Assembly: GCF_025685655.1 (NCBI RefSeq)
Contig: NZ_JAGSYG010000003.1
Location: forward strand, 868,001 to 932,000
Reading direction: 5' to 3'
DNA from: Acidicapsa ligni
GTDB lineage: Bacteria > Acidobacteriota > Terriglobia > Terriglobales > Acidobacteriaceae
Length of the DNA: 64,000 bases
The notes below the pieces were generated by a model that worked only from the letters and a program-made list of their open reading frames with translations, was not told the DNA's origin and ran no database searches. This document shows positions 53,796 to 63,347 of the stretch, piece after piece; position 1 is the stretch's first letter, and each line of letters starts with the position of its first letter. Both the position numbers and the translations under genes were made by a program.

Positions 53796-55220
53796 ATGAG
53801 AAATTCAGCCTCGATTGCCCTCCTCGCCGCTACCGCACTTCTTCCCACAGCGTTACTGGCTCAACAAGTCATCACCGGTCAGGCCGCATTTGCCGACTGG
53901 AACCAGCAGCAGCCCGGTGCTCACCGCAAAATCACGTTGGCCGATCTTCCCCAACCCAAGCCGCAAGAGGCCGTCAACAATACCCCACATATCGTTCCTC
54001 GCCCCGCCGATGCATGGCCGGTAGCACCCGCTGGTTTTAAAGTCACTCTCTACGCAGGCGGCGACTCCGCTCCTATGCAACGTGCCGACAACAAAGAAAA
54101 TATGGCGCGTAGCAACGGCACTTTCACCATGCCGCGCATCCTCAGAACCGCTCCCAACGGGGATCTATTTCTCGCCGACTCCGGAGCAGGCACCATCTTC
54201 ATCCTTCGCGGAATAGGTCCCAACGGCAAAGCTGCCCGCACTGAGAAGTTCGTAACCGGTCTGGATCACCCATTCGGCATCGCCTTCTATCCGGCTGAAA
54301 ATCCGAAATACGTCTACGTCGGCAACGCCACAACCATCCAGCGCATTCCGTATCACTCAGGCGATCTGCACGCAACCGGTGCACCCGAAACTATCGTCCC
54401 CGACATCCCAGGCTACGCACAGCTAACCGGTGGCGGCCACTGGACTCGTGACATCGTCTTTACTAAAGAAGGCCACATGCTCGTTTCTGTAGGCTCCGGC
54501 TCCAACGTGGACGACGCCGACACGCATCCCAAGGAATTCCACCGCGCCGATGTTCTCGAGTACACCCCTGAAGGCAAGTTTGTCGAGGTCTACGCACACG
54601 GCATCCGCAACTGCGTCGGCGAAGCCATCAATCCCATCACCGGCCAGCTCTGGTGCTCCACCAATGAGCGCGACGATCTCGGCAATCACCTTGTTCCCGA
54701 CTATGTAACATCCATTAAAAAAGGCGGCTTTTACGGCTGGCCTTGGTATTACATGGGCGGTCATCAGGATCCGCGACTTCCCGAACCCTGCGCCAACGGA
54801 ACTGGACCTAACCTGCAAGCAGCCGCACTCACCGCGGATCAGGCGAAAGACTGCAAGCGAGTCGACCTCTCGTCCAAGGTCATCACTCCCGATGTGCTGC
54901 TCCAACCACATATGGCTTCGCTTGAGATGACCTTCTACCCATCCAACGGAGATTTCCCCAAACAGTACGACGGCGATGCCTTCGCCGCTGAACATGGCTC
55001 ATGGAACCGCGCCAACCGCGCCGGCTACGAAGTTGTCCACATCCCCATGCACAACGGCCACGCCGACGGGAGCTATGAAGACTTCCTGACCGGCTTCGTC
55101 ACCAAAGACGGCCAGGTCTGGGGTCGTCCCGTAGGCGTCGCCACCGGCCACGATGGTGCGCTCTACGTCACCGATGACGGTACCCGCAGCGTCTGGCGCG
55201 TAGCCTACACGGGTAAGTAA
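53796..55220 (+). CDS. sorbosone-dehydrogenase-like (PQQ sGDH-type) beta-propeller protein
   Basis: An exported six-bladed propeller of 474 residues. A signal peptide (ASIALLAATALLPTALLA) precedes blades with GLDHPFGIAFYP, GGGHWTRDIVF, HGIRNCVGEAINP and GFYGWPWYYMGG, which correspond to the PQQ- and calcium-binding region of soluble glucose dehydrogenase-like proteins. The family is called L-sorbosone dehydrogenase, but many members oxidise other sugars, so substrate and cofactor are inferred. The ATG at 53796 is preferred over that at 53787, which directly follows AAAAGAG. Transcription ends at the hairpin at 55236. Confidence 0.85.
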   Translation: MRNSASIALLAATALLPTALLAQQVITGQAAFADWNQQQPGAHRKITLADLPQPKPQEAVNNTPHIVPRPADAWPVAPAGFKVTLYAGGDSAPMQRADNKENMARSNGTFTMPRILRTAPNGDLFLADSGAGTIFILRGIGPNGKAARTEKFVTGLDHPFGIAFYPAENPKYVYVGNATTIQRIPYHSGDLHATGAPETIVPDIPGYAQLTGGGHWTRDIVFTKEGHMLVSVGSGSNVDDADTHPKEFHRADVLEYTPEGKFVEVYAHGIRNCVGEAINPITGQLWCSTNERDDLGNHLVPDYVTSIKKGGFYGWPWYYMGGHQDPRLPEPCANGTGPNLQAAALTADQAKDCKRVDLSSKVITPDVLLQPHMASLEMTFYPSNGDFPKQYDGDAFAAEHGSWNRANRAGYEVVHIPMHNGHADGSYEDFLTGFVTKDGQVWGRPVGVATGHDGALYVTDDGTRSVWRVAYTGK

Positions 55221-55235
55221 CCCACTCCGGGCAAC

Positions 55236-55276
55236 AGAAAAGGGCGCTTCGGCCAAAAGCCGTGGCGCCCTTTTCT
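55236..55276. terminator. bidirectional intrinsic terminator
   Basis: Perfect 12-bp arms (AGAAAAGGGCGC at 55236-55247 with 55265-55276), an inner CGGC/GCCG pairing, and A- and T-runs built into the stem. It lies between the convergent propeller gene and the end of the respiratory operon, and suits both. Confidence 0.9.
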
Positions 55277-55299
55277 ATCTATGGCCCAACTGAGCGTCG

Positions 55300-56157
55300 T
55301 TATAGATTGGTTGTGCGCCGCGAAGGCGACTCAACATTTTTAGGCTGCATGCCCGCCAGCCGCAATGCGATGATCATCGCAGGTACGAGGAAGACCATGG
55401 ATCCAAAGACCCACATGACCACCGCTCCAAGCACCTGATCGTCCGCAGCCGAAACCTGAAACGGATTCGGATGATCGAGATAGTAGCTGTAGACTGGCCT
55501 TCCACAAAATGCCAAAAAAGCGGATAGCAAGGTGTTCACGATATCCGCAGATACGAGATAAAGAAGAATACTCCACGTTCGCAGTCGTCTCTCCGCAGGC
55601 CAGGGCCTTAGGATGCACCACCAGAACAAGCACGACGTAAATAGAAAACACAGATGCTCAAAAGCATGCCAGTTTTCATGTTCGAGAGCAAAGTCGTATG
55701 CACCGGGGATATGCCAGGCTAGAAACGTCAAATTCATTGCAAGCCATGCCACCAGCGGCGTCACGATCCAATGGGAGAATTGACGCAGAGGCGACACGCG
55801 CAAGAGCGGGCCAATAATGGTTCGTCTCACGAACACAGGAAGCCCGCGCAGAAGCGGCACAACCGGCAATCCATAAAGGAGCAGTGGAGGTACGAACGAC
55901 ATCAACAGCAGATGCTCGATCATGTGGGCGCTTAGCATGGCATCTGCAAAGCCATCCATCGGCGAGCCTATGGCCAACCAAAGTACCGCGAGGCCAGAAA
56001 GGAAAGACGCCAGCCGCTGTTCGGTGAACTGAGCGGGGCGTGTCTTGCGAATAGCAAACCAGCCCCGCACATAAATCACCGCAGTCAACACCACTGAGGT
56101 GGTTAGCCAGATTGGCAGCGACCAATCGGCAAAGATATCTTTTACCGCCGGGGACAT
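55300..56157 (-). CDS. ctaG: cytochrome c oxidase assembly protein (caa3-type CtaG)
   Basis: A seven-segment membrane protein of 285 residues in the caa3_CtaG family, which helps insert copper into or mature the caa3 oxidase. Conserved histidines for metal binding occur in AHMIEHLLLM and in LTFLAWHIPGAYDFAL, HAFEHLCFLF. It starts two bases after the cytochrome b stop and is the last gene of the operon. Confidence 0.92.
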   Translation of the reverse strand: MSPAVKDIFADWSLPIWLTTSVVLTAVIYVRGWFAIRKTRPAQFTEQRLASFLSGLAVLWLAIGSPMDGFADAMLSAHMIEHLLLMSFVPPLLLYGLPVVPLLRGLPVFVRRTIIGPLLRVSPLRQFSHWIVTPLVAWLAMNLTFLAWHIPGAYDFALEHENWHAFEHLCFLFTSCLFWWCILRPWPAERRLRTWSILLYLVSADIVNTLLSAFLAFCGRPVYSYYLDHPNPFQVSAADDQVLGAVVMWVFGSMVFLVPAMIIALRLAGMQPKNVESPSRRTTNL

Positions 56158-56159
56158 AT

Positions 56160-57695
56160 CTATGGCGTCGTCCGACTGGATGGAGATGATGGCGACTCGG
56201 AGGGTTTATGCATCTCACCTGCATCACTCAGGCTGCGAGAGGCATCGATCGCAGGAGAGAGATGATCACCACGCAGCGTCATAAGAAACTTGACGAGCGC
56301 CTTTGTCTCCGAAGGGTTCAAGGCGTTTCCATAAGCAGGCATGTTACCGCCGCCCTGCAACACCTGGCGAATGATCTGATCCTCCGTCATGCGCGAAGCG
56401 ATTGCATCGAGTGCAGGTCCGCGTTGACCGCCAACATTACTGAGCGAGTGACAGTTACGGCATTGTTTATCCTGCAACACCATCGCTCCCTGTCTCTCAA
56501 GAGGAGTACGGTCATGCAGATATTCAGCAGGTACGGAGTCCGCTGTCCATGCGCTCATCACCGGGCTCCACGGAGTATAAGTACCGAGCCGCGTGAAGAT
56601 GCCAAGCGACACAGCAATCACTGAGACCATCAGCACAGCAACAGGGCGTTTAGTCCAATGGCGCTCACCCTCGGCAGCGAAAAGCGGCAGTAGAAGCATG
56701 GCTGCAATCGCTACTACGGGAACAACAAGCAACACCGGCGTTTCAAGCGATGGCGGAAGAAACGCCAACACCGCATAGATCCATAGAAAAGCAAAGTCCG
56801 GTTTGGGTGCTGTTTGAATTATGGTTGGATCAGGCTGGCCGCCAGGACCAAACGGTCCAAAGAAGAAGGCAAATGCCATCACTGAAAAGAGGATTGCTGC
56901 TGCGAAAACTGCATCCTTCCATGCCGCGTCAGGAACAAAGGGGATGCCGGTCTTTTCGGTCAGCTCGTGATATTCACGCTCGTACGTGGCCTTGGTCACG
57001 ATTCTGCCAGGCATCGGCCAATCGCTTACGCCGTGTCGCAGTGTCATAAAGATATGCAGCCCTACGCCCCCGAGCAACAGACCAGGAATGACAAAGACAT
57101 GCAGCGTGAAGAAGCGCGAGAGTGTTGCCCCTCCGATGATTGGGCCGCCGAGTACGAGATGTACCAGTGGCGCGCCAATCAATGGAACACGGCTCATGAT
57201 CGAAGCGCCGATGCCTAGTCCCCAGTAAGCGTCTTGATCGAAACGCATTACCTGACCGGTGAATGCCATGCCGAGAGTCAGCAGCAGCAGCACAATACCG
57301 ATCATCCACGTAAGTTCGCGCGGAAACTTGTACGCTCCGAAGAGAAAGACCTGCACCATGTGGATGAGCACGATGGCGATCATGAAGTCTGATCCCCAAC
57401 CGTGCAGGGCGCGCAAATACCAGCCCAACTGAATGTTGTGGTTCAGCAGGTTGAGGCTCCCCCATGCTTCGTTGGCCGACGGACTGTAAACCAATGCAAG
57501 TAAAATACCCGTGACGACTTGCAGAACCAAAAGAACCGTCGCGGCACTGCCGAAAACATACATCCAACTTGCATTGTTAGCAGGCGTTGGATGAGAAGCT
57601 GCATCGCTCAACGGCTTGATCAGCCCGAGGCGATGTTCAAGCCATTGATAGCTCTTGGCTCCAGCTTCGATAGCGCGCTTCTTTATCCCTGCCAT
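56160..57695 (-). CDS. cytochrome b of the bc complex with C-terminal cytochrome c domain
   Basis: 511 residues. The first about 215 are cytochrome b proper: four transmembrane helices with the four haem-ligating histidines in RALHGWGSD, IVLIHMVQV, FTLHVFVIPG and GLHIFMTLRHG. The quinol-site motif region with PEWY-like function is not obvious. Three more helices (subunit IV-like) follow. The end carries a c-type haem domain with CRNCHSLSNVGGQRG and the methionine ligand probably in GNMPAYG. This b-IV-c fusion passes electrons from quinol oxidation onward. It overlaps the Rieske gene by 13 bases. Confidence 0.9.
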   Translation of the reverse strand: MAGIKKRAIEAGAKSYQWLEHRLGLIKPLSDAASHPTPANNASWMYVFGSAATVLLVLQVVTGILLALVYSPSANEAWGSLNLLNHNIQLGWYLRALHGWGSDFMIAIVLIHMVQVFLFGAYKFPRELTWMIGIVLLLLTLGMAFTGQVMRFDQDAYWGLGIGASIMSRVPLIGAPLVHLVLGGPIIGGATLSRFFTLHVFVIPGLLLGGVGLHIFMTLRHGVSDWPMPGRIVTKATYEREYHELTEKTGIPFVPDAAWKDAVFAAAILFSVMAFAFFFGPFGPGGQPDPTIIQTAPKPDFAFLWIYAVLAFLPPSLETPVLLVVPVVAIAAMLLLPLFAAEGERHWTKRPVAVLMVSVIAVSLGIFTRLGTYTPWSPVMSAWTADSVPAEYLHDRTPLERQGAMVLQDKQCRNCHSLSNVGGQRGPALDAIASRMTEDQIIRQVLQGGGNMPAYGNALNPSETKALVKFLMTLRGDHLSPAIDASRSLSDAGEMHKPSESPSSPSSRTTP

Positions 57696-58345
57696 TGGGT
57701 GGACCTCGTCTCGGCGGTTTCAGAAGTTGCCTCATTCATTGCAGGTTGAATGTGCACCAGAGGCTTGTTTGCCTCTGAACAGGATGCCTGCGTTGCCAAC
57801 GTCGGCATATCCCCGGCATGGATCGCGAGCAGGTTGCCTTTCACCTGGTACTGATACTCAAAGAGCCCGCGTTCCGGTGGACCAGAGGCTCTGGAACCGT
57901 CTTCGTAATAAGCTCCGCCATGGCAAGGGCACATGAAAAGTTTCGACTGGGCAAACCAGCGGACAGGGCAACCCAGATGTGCGCAATTGATGGCAAAGAC
58001 CTGAAACTGCTGTGCAGAGACACGTCTCACCCAGCATGCAACCTTAGCCGTCTCTCCATCTCCGAGGCGCGCAACTGGACTTTGAAAATCTACAAGCCGC
58101 GTTTCTCCGACAGGAAAATCGTCGACTGATCCGATATTGATCCATGAACCTGTCGCGGATGATTTCTTTATTGCCGGGCCAAATAGATAACCCGCAATCG
58201 GAACTGCAAGCACGGTACCGACCGCGGCATTCAACAGGACCGAAAGCTTGAAAAGGAAAGAGCGACGCGAATGCGCAGCCGCTTTTTCTTCCGGCGAAGG
58301 GCCGTTGTTGTTTGAATCGTCGGGAAGTTTTAAATGTTCGCTCAT
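57683..58345 (-). CDS. Rieske iron-sulfur protein of the bc complex
   Basis: 220 residues with one N-terminal membrane helix (about 35-60) preceded by the Tat-like RRSFLFKLSVLLNAAVG. The cluster ligands are in CAHLGCPVRWF and CPCHGGAYYEDG. A C-terminal tail of about 40 residues beyond the Rieske fold is extra. It takes an electron from quinol at the Qo site of the neighbouring cytochrome b. It is the sixth gene of the operon. Confidence 0.93.
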   Translation of the reverse strand: MSEHLKLPDDSNNNGPSPEEKAAAHSRRSFLFKLSVLLNAAVGTVLAVPIAGYLFGPAIKKSSATGSWINIGSVDDFPVGETRLVDFQSPVARLGDGETAKVACWVRRVSAQQFQVFAINCAHLGCPVRWFAQSKLFMCPCHGGAYYEDGSRASGPPERGLFEYQYQVKGNLLAIHAGDMPTLATQASCSEANKPLVHIQPAMNEATSETAETRSTQWQG

Positions 58346-58364
58346 GCTTGTCTCCGATTAACTA

Positions 58365-59102
58365 CTACGGGTGTTGCTGGTACGGCTGGCCAGGTGCCGT
58401 AACACGATGACTTGCGAGCCACGCAACTATATCCGTGATCTCCTGATCATTGATGGTGCGTGTTGGGGAACTCGCGGTTTCGGCTCGCCAATCAGGCATG
58501 CCCTGTTCCGGTTGACCAGCAAGAATAATGCTGCGCAGACCCTGATCGCTGACGAGAGCCAGATAGGCCGGATCAATCAATGAGCCCGTGTGCACCTTGT
58601 CTGAGTTACCCGTTGCATCAGCACCGTGGCACCGCGCGCAATAGCTGGCAAAAGCTTTCTGACCGTTCGCGGAATCGCCAGGAGTGCTGCTTGCATATGC
58701 AGGTGGAGTCAGCCCGGAAAGTTCTGTGGAGTTACCCCATGTCTTGATCATGCCCTGCACAAGAATAGCGATTTGCTGATCCGTCAACATGCCGCCCGCA
58801 GCCTTCGAAAAGCCAGGCATCATCGTTCCCGGAACACCAGCGGCTGTTACACGCTGCAGATTTGCTGGTCCTGCGATTGCCAGATATACAGGGCTCGCCA
58901 GCGAAATCGCTGCACCGTTTTTGCCATGGTCGCCATGGCATGCAGCACAGTTCTCCCCGTAGAGTGTGGCAAAATCCGTCACCTGATCAGGGCGAACATT
59001 CTCCGGATCGGATTTAGGCTTTCCTGGCGCATTTTCACAACCCGTGCCAACAACAGCAAGGGCACTGGCCAGAATCGCGAAGCTGAAAAATCGTAAATTC
59101 AT
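58365..59102 (-). CDS. dihaem cytochrome c lipoprotein
   Basis: A 245-residue protein with a lipoprotein signal (LAVVGTGCENAPG). Two class I cytochrome c domains follow, with CAACHGDHG and CARCHGADA; methionine ligands are likely in GTMMPGF and EQGMPDW. This makes it similar in role to the dihaem QcrC of Actinobacteria, that is, a stand-in for cytochrome c1 plus soluble cytochrome c. Its ATG overlaps the stop of the preceding membrane-protein gene (ATGA). Confidence 0.92.
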   Translation of the reverse strand: MNLRFFSFAILASALAVVGTGCENAPGKPKSDPENVRPDQVTDFATLYGENCAACHGDHGKNGAAISLASPVYLAIAGPANLQRVTAAGVPGTMMPGFSKAAGGMLTDQQIAILVQGMIKTWGNSTELSGLTPPAYASSTPGDSANGQKAFASYCARCHGADATGNSDKVHTGSLIDPAYLALVSDQGLRSIILAGQPEQGMPDWRAETASSPTRTINDQEITDIVAWLASHRVTAPGQPYQQHP

Positions 59103-59983
59103 GCTGTTGTATCTTTCTCGTTTGAATCATCCATTCGGTTCCGGTCACGCTCAGAAACCAATAGATCGAGATCGCCGTGAAGACCCGCTCGTACCGCAAA
59201 TGGAAGTGCCTGAAATTGCGGCGTACGTACCTTGGCTTGCAAGTTGACTACGAATCCGCAAACAAGACCAAAGATGATTTGTGAAGGCACAAACCAGAAC
59301 CAGTCGATGCGAGCATTCAGAATAGGACTGACGATGCCCAACGCTGAATAAAGAATTGCAGTGAAGAGCAAAGGCGCCATAAATCCCGCCGTAAAGATTG
59401 GATACTTGGGGAACATCTGCAACATCGCGCCGTAAAGAAGACCGACAAGCAGCGAAGTAACCCCATGAATTATGAGTGCCGCGAGCAGGCCCCGCAAGTG
59501 AAACTCACTCAGGAACACATCGCTTGCACCACCCCAACTCACAAAGCCACCGGCAGCCAGAAGATTCATCGCATACCAAACGCTGTGATAGCGCAACAAA
59601 CTGAAGAGCGCTGCTGGTATCGTCATCGCGATACCCCCGGCAATACCGCCCTTGATGCCTGTCGAGATCTGAAAAGTTTCTACCGGGAGGATCTTGCGAC
59701 GCATCGAACTGATTGCCGTATGCCGTAAAAGAGTACGTGCTGTCGTGATCTCGGCAGTCTCAGTCTGAACCGCAACGGCCTCGTGTTCTTCTACAGGCAG
59801 CACCTGCAAAAACCAGCCAACAGCACTGATAAGAGCAAGCACAAATCCAAGCAGACCGACGGCAATACTGGTCACCATGCCTGCGAGTACGAGCGAGATG
59901 CCAAGCGCAAGAACCATGGGCCATGCCGTTGGCCGAGGCAGTTGAATTACACCTGTCTCCCGACTTGAATCTTCGTTATGCAT
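59099..59983 (-). CDS. unassigned membrane protein of the respiratory operon
   Basis: 294 residues, about seven membrane segments. The first two, separated by almost no loop (WPMVLALGISLVLAGMVTSI, LGFVLALISAVGWFLQVLP), look like oxidase subunit IV helices. After a polar linker (about 70-110) come about five helices beginning GIKGGIAGGIAMTIPAALF. The charged C-terminal tail is cytoplasmic-like. No cofactor motif is visible. GGAAGG seven bases upstream supports 59983. Lying between subunit III and the dihaem cytochrome c, it is likely a structural or linking part of the complex; this is inference. Confidence 0.78.
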   Translation of the reverse strand: MHNEDSSRETGVIQLPRPTAWPMVLALGISLVLAGMVTSIAVGLLGFVLALISAVGWFLQVLPVEEHEAVAVQTETAEITTARTLLRHTAISSMRRKILPVETFQISTGIKGGIAGGIAMTIPAALFSLLRYHSVWYAMNLLAAGGFVSWGGASDVFLSEFHLRGLLAALIIHGVTSLLVGLLYGAMLQMFPKYPIFTAGFMAPLLFTAILYSALGIVSPILNARIDWFWFVPSQIIFGLVCGFVVNLQAKVRTPQFQALPFAVRAGLHGDLDLLVSERDRNRMDDSNEKDTTA

Positions 59984-60012
59984 CGAGCGACCTTCCCTTC
60001 CCAACGTTCACG

Positions 60013-60609
60013 CTATCTCCCAAATACATATACAACCAGGAAAACAACTATCCAGACTGCATCTACAAAATGCCAATACAGAGACAACACTTCAAGCCTC
60101 TCTGTATGCTTAGCAGTCATCTGCCCACGCAGCGAAAAAAACAGGGCCAATGACAACATGAGCAGGCCTGCGACTACGTGCGAAGCATGCAGGCCAACCA
60201 GAGAATAGAACGTCGTTCCAAAGAGATTGGTTTGAAGCGTAAGCCCATCGTGATAGATAAGACGCCACCACTCTTGAGCAGTGCAGGCAAGAAAGATAGT
60301 GGCGAGGAGCACTGTGAGCGCAAGCCAGAGCGAGCACATGCTCCGTTTGCTGTGATGAAGTGCCGAGACAGCAAAGTGCACAGTAATACTGCTGGATAGC
60401 AGGCAAATAGTCGAGAGAATCGGAAGATCAAGAACTTCACGCGGCGTCGGACCGCTAATACTCTTCCCTAAATAGAAAACATACGCTACGACAAAAATGA
60501 TAAAAATTGCAGCTTCAGCAGCAATCAAACATGCCATGCCGACGATGCCACGAGAGGGCATCTTCAGTTCTTCTGCAGACGCATGGGGGACAACAGCAGT
60601 TCCACTCAT
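60013..60609 (-). CDS. ctaE: cytochrome c oxidase subunit III
   Basis: A five-helix oxidase subunit III of 198 residues (short caa3 type). Typical are the GMACLIAAEAAIFIIFVVAY start, TQEWWRLIYHDGLT-like AQEWWRL, the GTTFYSLVGLHASHVVAG helix and the end YWHFVDAVWIVVFLVVY. It supports proton uptake and stability of subunit I. GAGG eight bases upstream marks the start. Confidence 0.95.
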   Translation of the reverse strand: MSGTAVVPHASAEELKMPSRGIVGMACLIAAEAAIFIIFVVAYVFYLGKSISGPTPREVLDLPILSTICLLSSSITVHFAVSALHHSKRSMCSLWLALTVLLATIFLACTAQEWWRLIYHDGLTLQTNLFGTTFYSLVGLHASHVVAGLLMLSLALFFSLRGQMTAKHTERLEVLSLYWHFVDAVWIVVFLVVYVFGR

Positions 60610-60619
60610 CGACTATTCC

Positions 60620-62311
60620 TCACATCTCGTAGTTGCTGTCTGGATCGTCGGGATGCTTCAGATCCCACAATGGACGACGGCTCTCAACCGTCGGAGTAAC
60701 CGCGAAGTTATAAGGCGGCGGCGGCGACACAGTAGACCATTCCAGAGTCCACGCATCCCACGGATCCGGTCCAGCAACAGCTCCCTTGAAATAAGACCAG
60801 ATGAGATTGAAAACAAACAACAGGCTGGCGATTGTCTGGAGGACCGCGCCACTTGAAACGATCATGTTCAGGACTTCCCAGCCGCGGTCTGCCTCGTAGG
60901 TGTAAATACGACGCGGCATGCCAAGTATTCCGGGAATATGCATGAAGTCAAAGGTCAGATGGAAACCGATGAGAAAAATCCAGAAGTGCCATTTGCCAAT
61001 CTTCTCACTCAACATACGCCCGGTCATCTTGGGGTACCAGTAGTAGAAAGCAGCAAAGATCATGAAGAGAATCGCACCAACCAGGACGTAGTGAAAGTGC
61101 GCAACAACAAAGTAGGAACTGCTGAGTTGCCAATCAAAAGGGGAGGCCGAAAGCATGATGCCCGTGAGGCCTGCAATAAGGAACTGAAACAGAAATCCAA
61201 CCGAAAACATCATGGCAACGGTGAAGTGAATCTTTCCGCCCCACAACGTTGCAAGCCAATTGAAGATCTTGATTCCTGTCGGCACCGAAATGATCATCGT
61301 CGCAAAGGTGAAAAACGTGTTCGCGTAAGCTCCCATGCCCACGGTAAACATGTGATGCGCCCAGACGCTAAGGCTGATGAAGCCGATACCCACGGTTGCT
61401 GCAACCATCGCCGGGTAGCCAAAGATAGCCTTGCGTGAAAACACAGGGATGATCTCGTTAGCAAAGGCGAACGCCGGCAGGACAAGAATGTATACCTCTG
61501 GATGACCAAATATCCAAAAGAAATGCATCCACAAAACTGCAGAACCACCAGCCTGCGTATCAAAGAAATGCGAGCCTGCATAGCGATCGAGCATTAGCAT
61601 GATCTGCGCAGCAGTGAGCGGGCTAACCGCAACAAAGACCATCCCTGAAGTAACCAGGTAAAGCCATACCAGCAACGGCATACGGTTAAGCTTCATCCCA
61701 GGGCAACGCATACAAATAGTCGTCGCCACGATATTCAATGCTGTACCGATGGAACCAATACCACTGAGCAGCAGAGCGAGAGTCCAGTAATCCGTGCTGT
61801 GACCCGGTGAAAAAACACGGGCGGTCAGCGGCGCATACGCAAACCAACCTACGTCTGGAGCACTGCCTGCTCCATACAAGCCATCTCCTCCGAGATAGCT
61901 GAAGTAAAGCAATACGCCACCGAAAGCTGAGATCCAAAAGCTGAAGGCGTTCAGTCGGGGAAATGCCATGTCGCGAGCGCCAATCATCAGCGGAACAAGG
62001 TAATTTCCAAAGCCAAAGAGAATGGGCATACCGACGAAGAAAACCATCGTCGTGCCATGCATCGTAAAGAGACGGTTGAATGCCTGAGGCGAAACAAACG
62101 AGTTGTTCGGGATAGCAAGCTGGATGCGTATTAAAAGTGCCTCAAAGCCACCAATGAGCAAAAACAGCAGAGAGTATCCGATGTACATCAACCCGATCTT
62201 TTTGTGATCGACGGTTGTGATCCAATCATGCATTACCTCAAATACCAGCCGACGAGGCGCTCGCGGAGCCGTCTTGTCGATGATTGCCGGGGCTGGAGTT
62301 TGTGCTGCCAT
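60620..62311 (-). CDS. ctaD: cytochrome c oxidase subunit I
   Basis: The catalytic haem-copper subunit of 563 residues with twelve membrane helices. Copper-B ligands are in FGHPEVYILVLP (His, with the cross-linked Tyr) and VWAHHMFTVG, haem ligands include the TMHGTTMVF histidine and VVAHFHYVLVG. The glutamate before PEVY marks a D-channel, A1-type oxidase. It starts after GAGAGGAAAG and follows subunit II by 19 bases. Confidence 0.97.
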   Translation of the reverse strand: MAAQTPAPAIIDKTAPRAPRRLVFEVMHDWITTVDHKKIGLMYIGYSLLFLLIGGFEALLIRIQLAIPNNSFVSPQAFNRLFTMHGTTMVFFVGMPILFGFGNYLVPLMIGARDMAFPRLNAFSFWISAFGGVLLYFSYLGGDGLYGAGSAPDVGWFAYAPLTARVFSPGHSTDYWTLALLLSGIGSIGTALNIVATTICMRCPGMKLNRMPLLVWLYLVTSGMVFVAVSPLTAAQIMLMLDRYAGSHFFDTQAGGSAVLWMHFFWIFGHPEVYILVLPAFAFANEIIPVFSRKAIFGYPAMVAATVGIGFISLSVWAHHMFTVGMGAYANTFFTFATMIISVPTGIKIFNWLATLWGGKIHFTVAMMFSVGFLFQFLIAGLTGIMLSASPFDWQLSSSYFVVAHFHYVLVGAILFMIFAAFYYWYPKMTGRMLSEKIGKWHFWIFLIGFHLTFDFMHIPGILGMPRRIYTYEADRGWEVLNMIVSSGAVLQTIASLLFVFNLIWSYFKGAVAGPDPWDAWTLEWSTVSPPPPYNFAVTPTVESRRPLWDLKHPDDPDSNYEM

Positions 62312-62330
62312 AAGCTGCTTTCCTCTCTTA

Positions 62331-63347
62331 CTACTTGAGCGAAGTGAGATATGCCGTAACTAAATCCAGGTCGTGATCGCTCAGATGCATCGGAGGCATA
62401 AGCACTCCTGGCTTGAAGTGAGCGGGATTATCGACAAAGGCTCGGATATTCTCACGCGTGTTGGGCACAGCACCTGAAGCGATCGTGTCACGGCTTGCCA
62501 GATGCGTTAAATCCGGACCAAACCGGCCCGTTGCCACAGTGCCCGACACGGTATGACAACTGATACATGCGTTGTGTTGAAAGACAGCCTCACCGGCCGT
62601 AGCGCTTGGATCTTCTACCGCAACCTTCTGCTGACGCGCGACCCAGGCTGCGAACTCTGTGGGAGTATCTGCATAAACTCGCAACAGCATCTTTGCATGC
62701 TGCGTACCGCAATACTGTGCGCACTGGCCGAGATAAAGACCAGCCTGCTCCGGATCAATCCACATGACATTGGTCTTGTTCGGAATGAGGTCCATCTTAC
62801 CTGCCAGCCTAGGTATCCAAAAACTGTGATCCGTATCGGCGGAAGACATCGTCAGATATGTAGGAGTCGGATTGCTTGAATCACTGACTGGCACGTGCAA
62901 TTCATTGGCTGTAACAATCCCAAGCTTGGGATAGCGATACTCCCACCAGTACTGATGCCCAATGACCATTACGTCGATTTTCTGCTTCGACTTGCCTGCT
63001 TTTTCTGTTGAAAAAATGACACGCGTCGTAGCTAGAAATAGAACAACCACAATGAGAACAGGAATCACCGTCCATGACAGCTCAATCTGATTGCTTCCGT
63101 AAATCTGCGCGGGCTCTTGCTCTGAATTGGAATCGGAGGCGCGAAAGCGATAACGAAGCAGAGCAAAGATTAGAAGTCCTGCCACTACGACGAAGATCGA
63201 ACATACGATGCCCAGCACCAACATCGACAGTCCGAAGATGGCGTGCGCGGGCGTTCCGGCAGGGGCAAAAATGCTGGTCGAATTGTTACCTAAAACAAAC
63301 TGGAAGGGACGACCGACTACGGATGCCCAAACGCGAATAATCGTCAT
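62331..63347 (-). CDS. ctaC: cytochrome c oxidase subunit II with fused cytochrome c (caa3)
   Basis: 338 residues. Two N-terminal membrane helices (GLSMLVLGIVCSIFVVVAGL and VIPVLIVVVLFLATT) are followed by the cupredoxin domain. The CuA ligands are in GQCAQYCGTQHAKM with an upstream histidine in DHSFWIPRLAGK. A C-terminal class I cytochrome c (CISCHTVSG, with a methionine in GVLMPPMHLSD) makes it a caa3-type subunit, the entry point for electrons. A GGGGGAG lies just before the ATG at 63347; the longer frame to 63398 lacks support. It is the first gene of the operon. Confidence 0.95.
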   Translation of the reverse strand: MTIIRVWASVVGRPFQFVLGNNSTSIFAPAGTPAHAIFGLSMLVLGIVCSIFVVVAGLLIFALLRYRFRASDSNSEQEPAQIYGSNQIELSWTVIPVLIVVVLFLATTRVIFSTEKAGKSKQKIDVMVIGHQYWWEYRYPKLGIVTANELHVPVSDSSNPTPTYLTMSSADTDHSFWIPRLAGKMDLIPNKTNVMWIDPEQAGLYLGQCAQYCGTQHAKMLLRVYADTPTEFAAWVARQQKVAVEDPSATAGEAVFQHNACISCHTVSGTVATGRFGPDLTHLASRDTIASGAVPNTRENIRAFVDNPAHFKPGVLMPPMHLSDHDLDLVTAYLTSLK

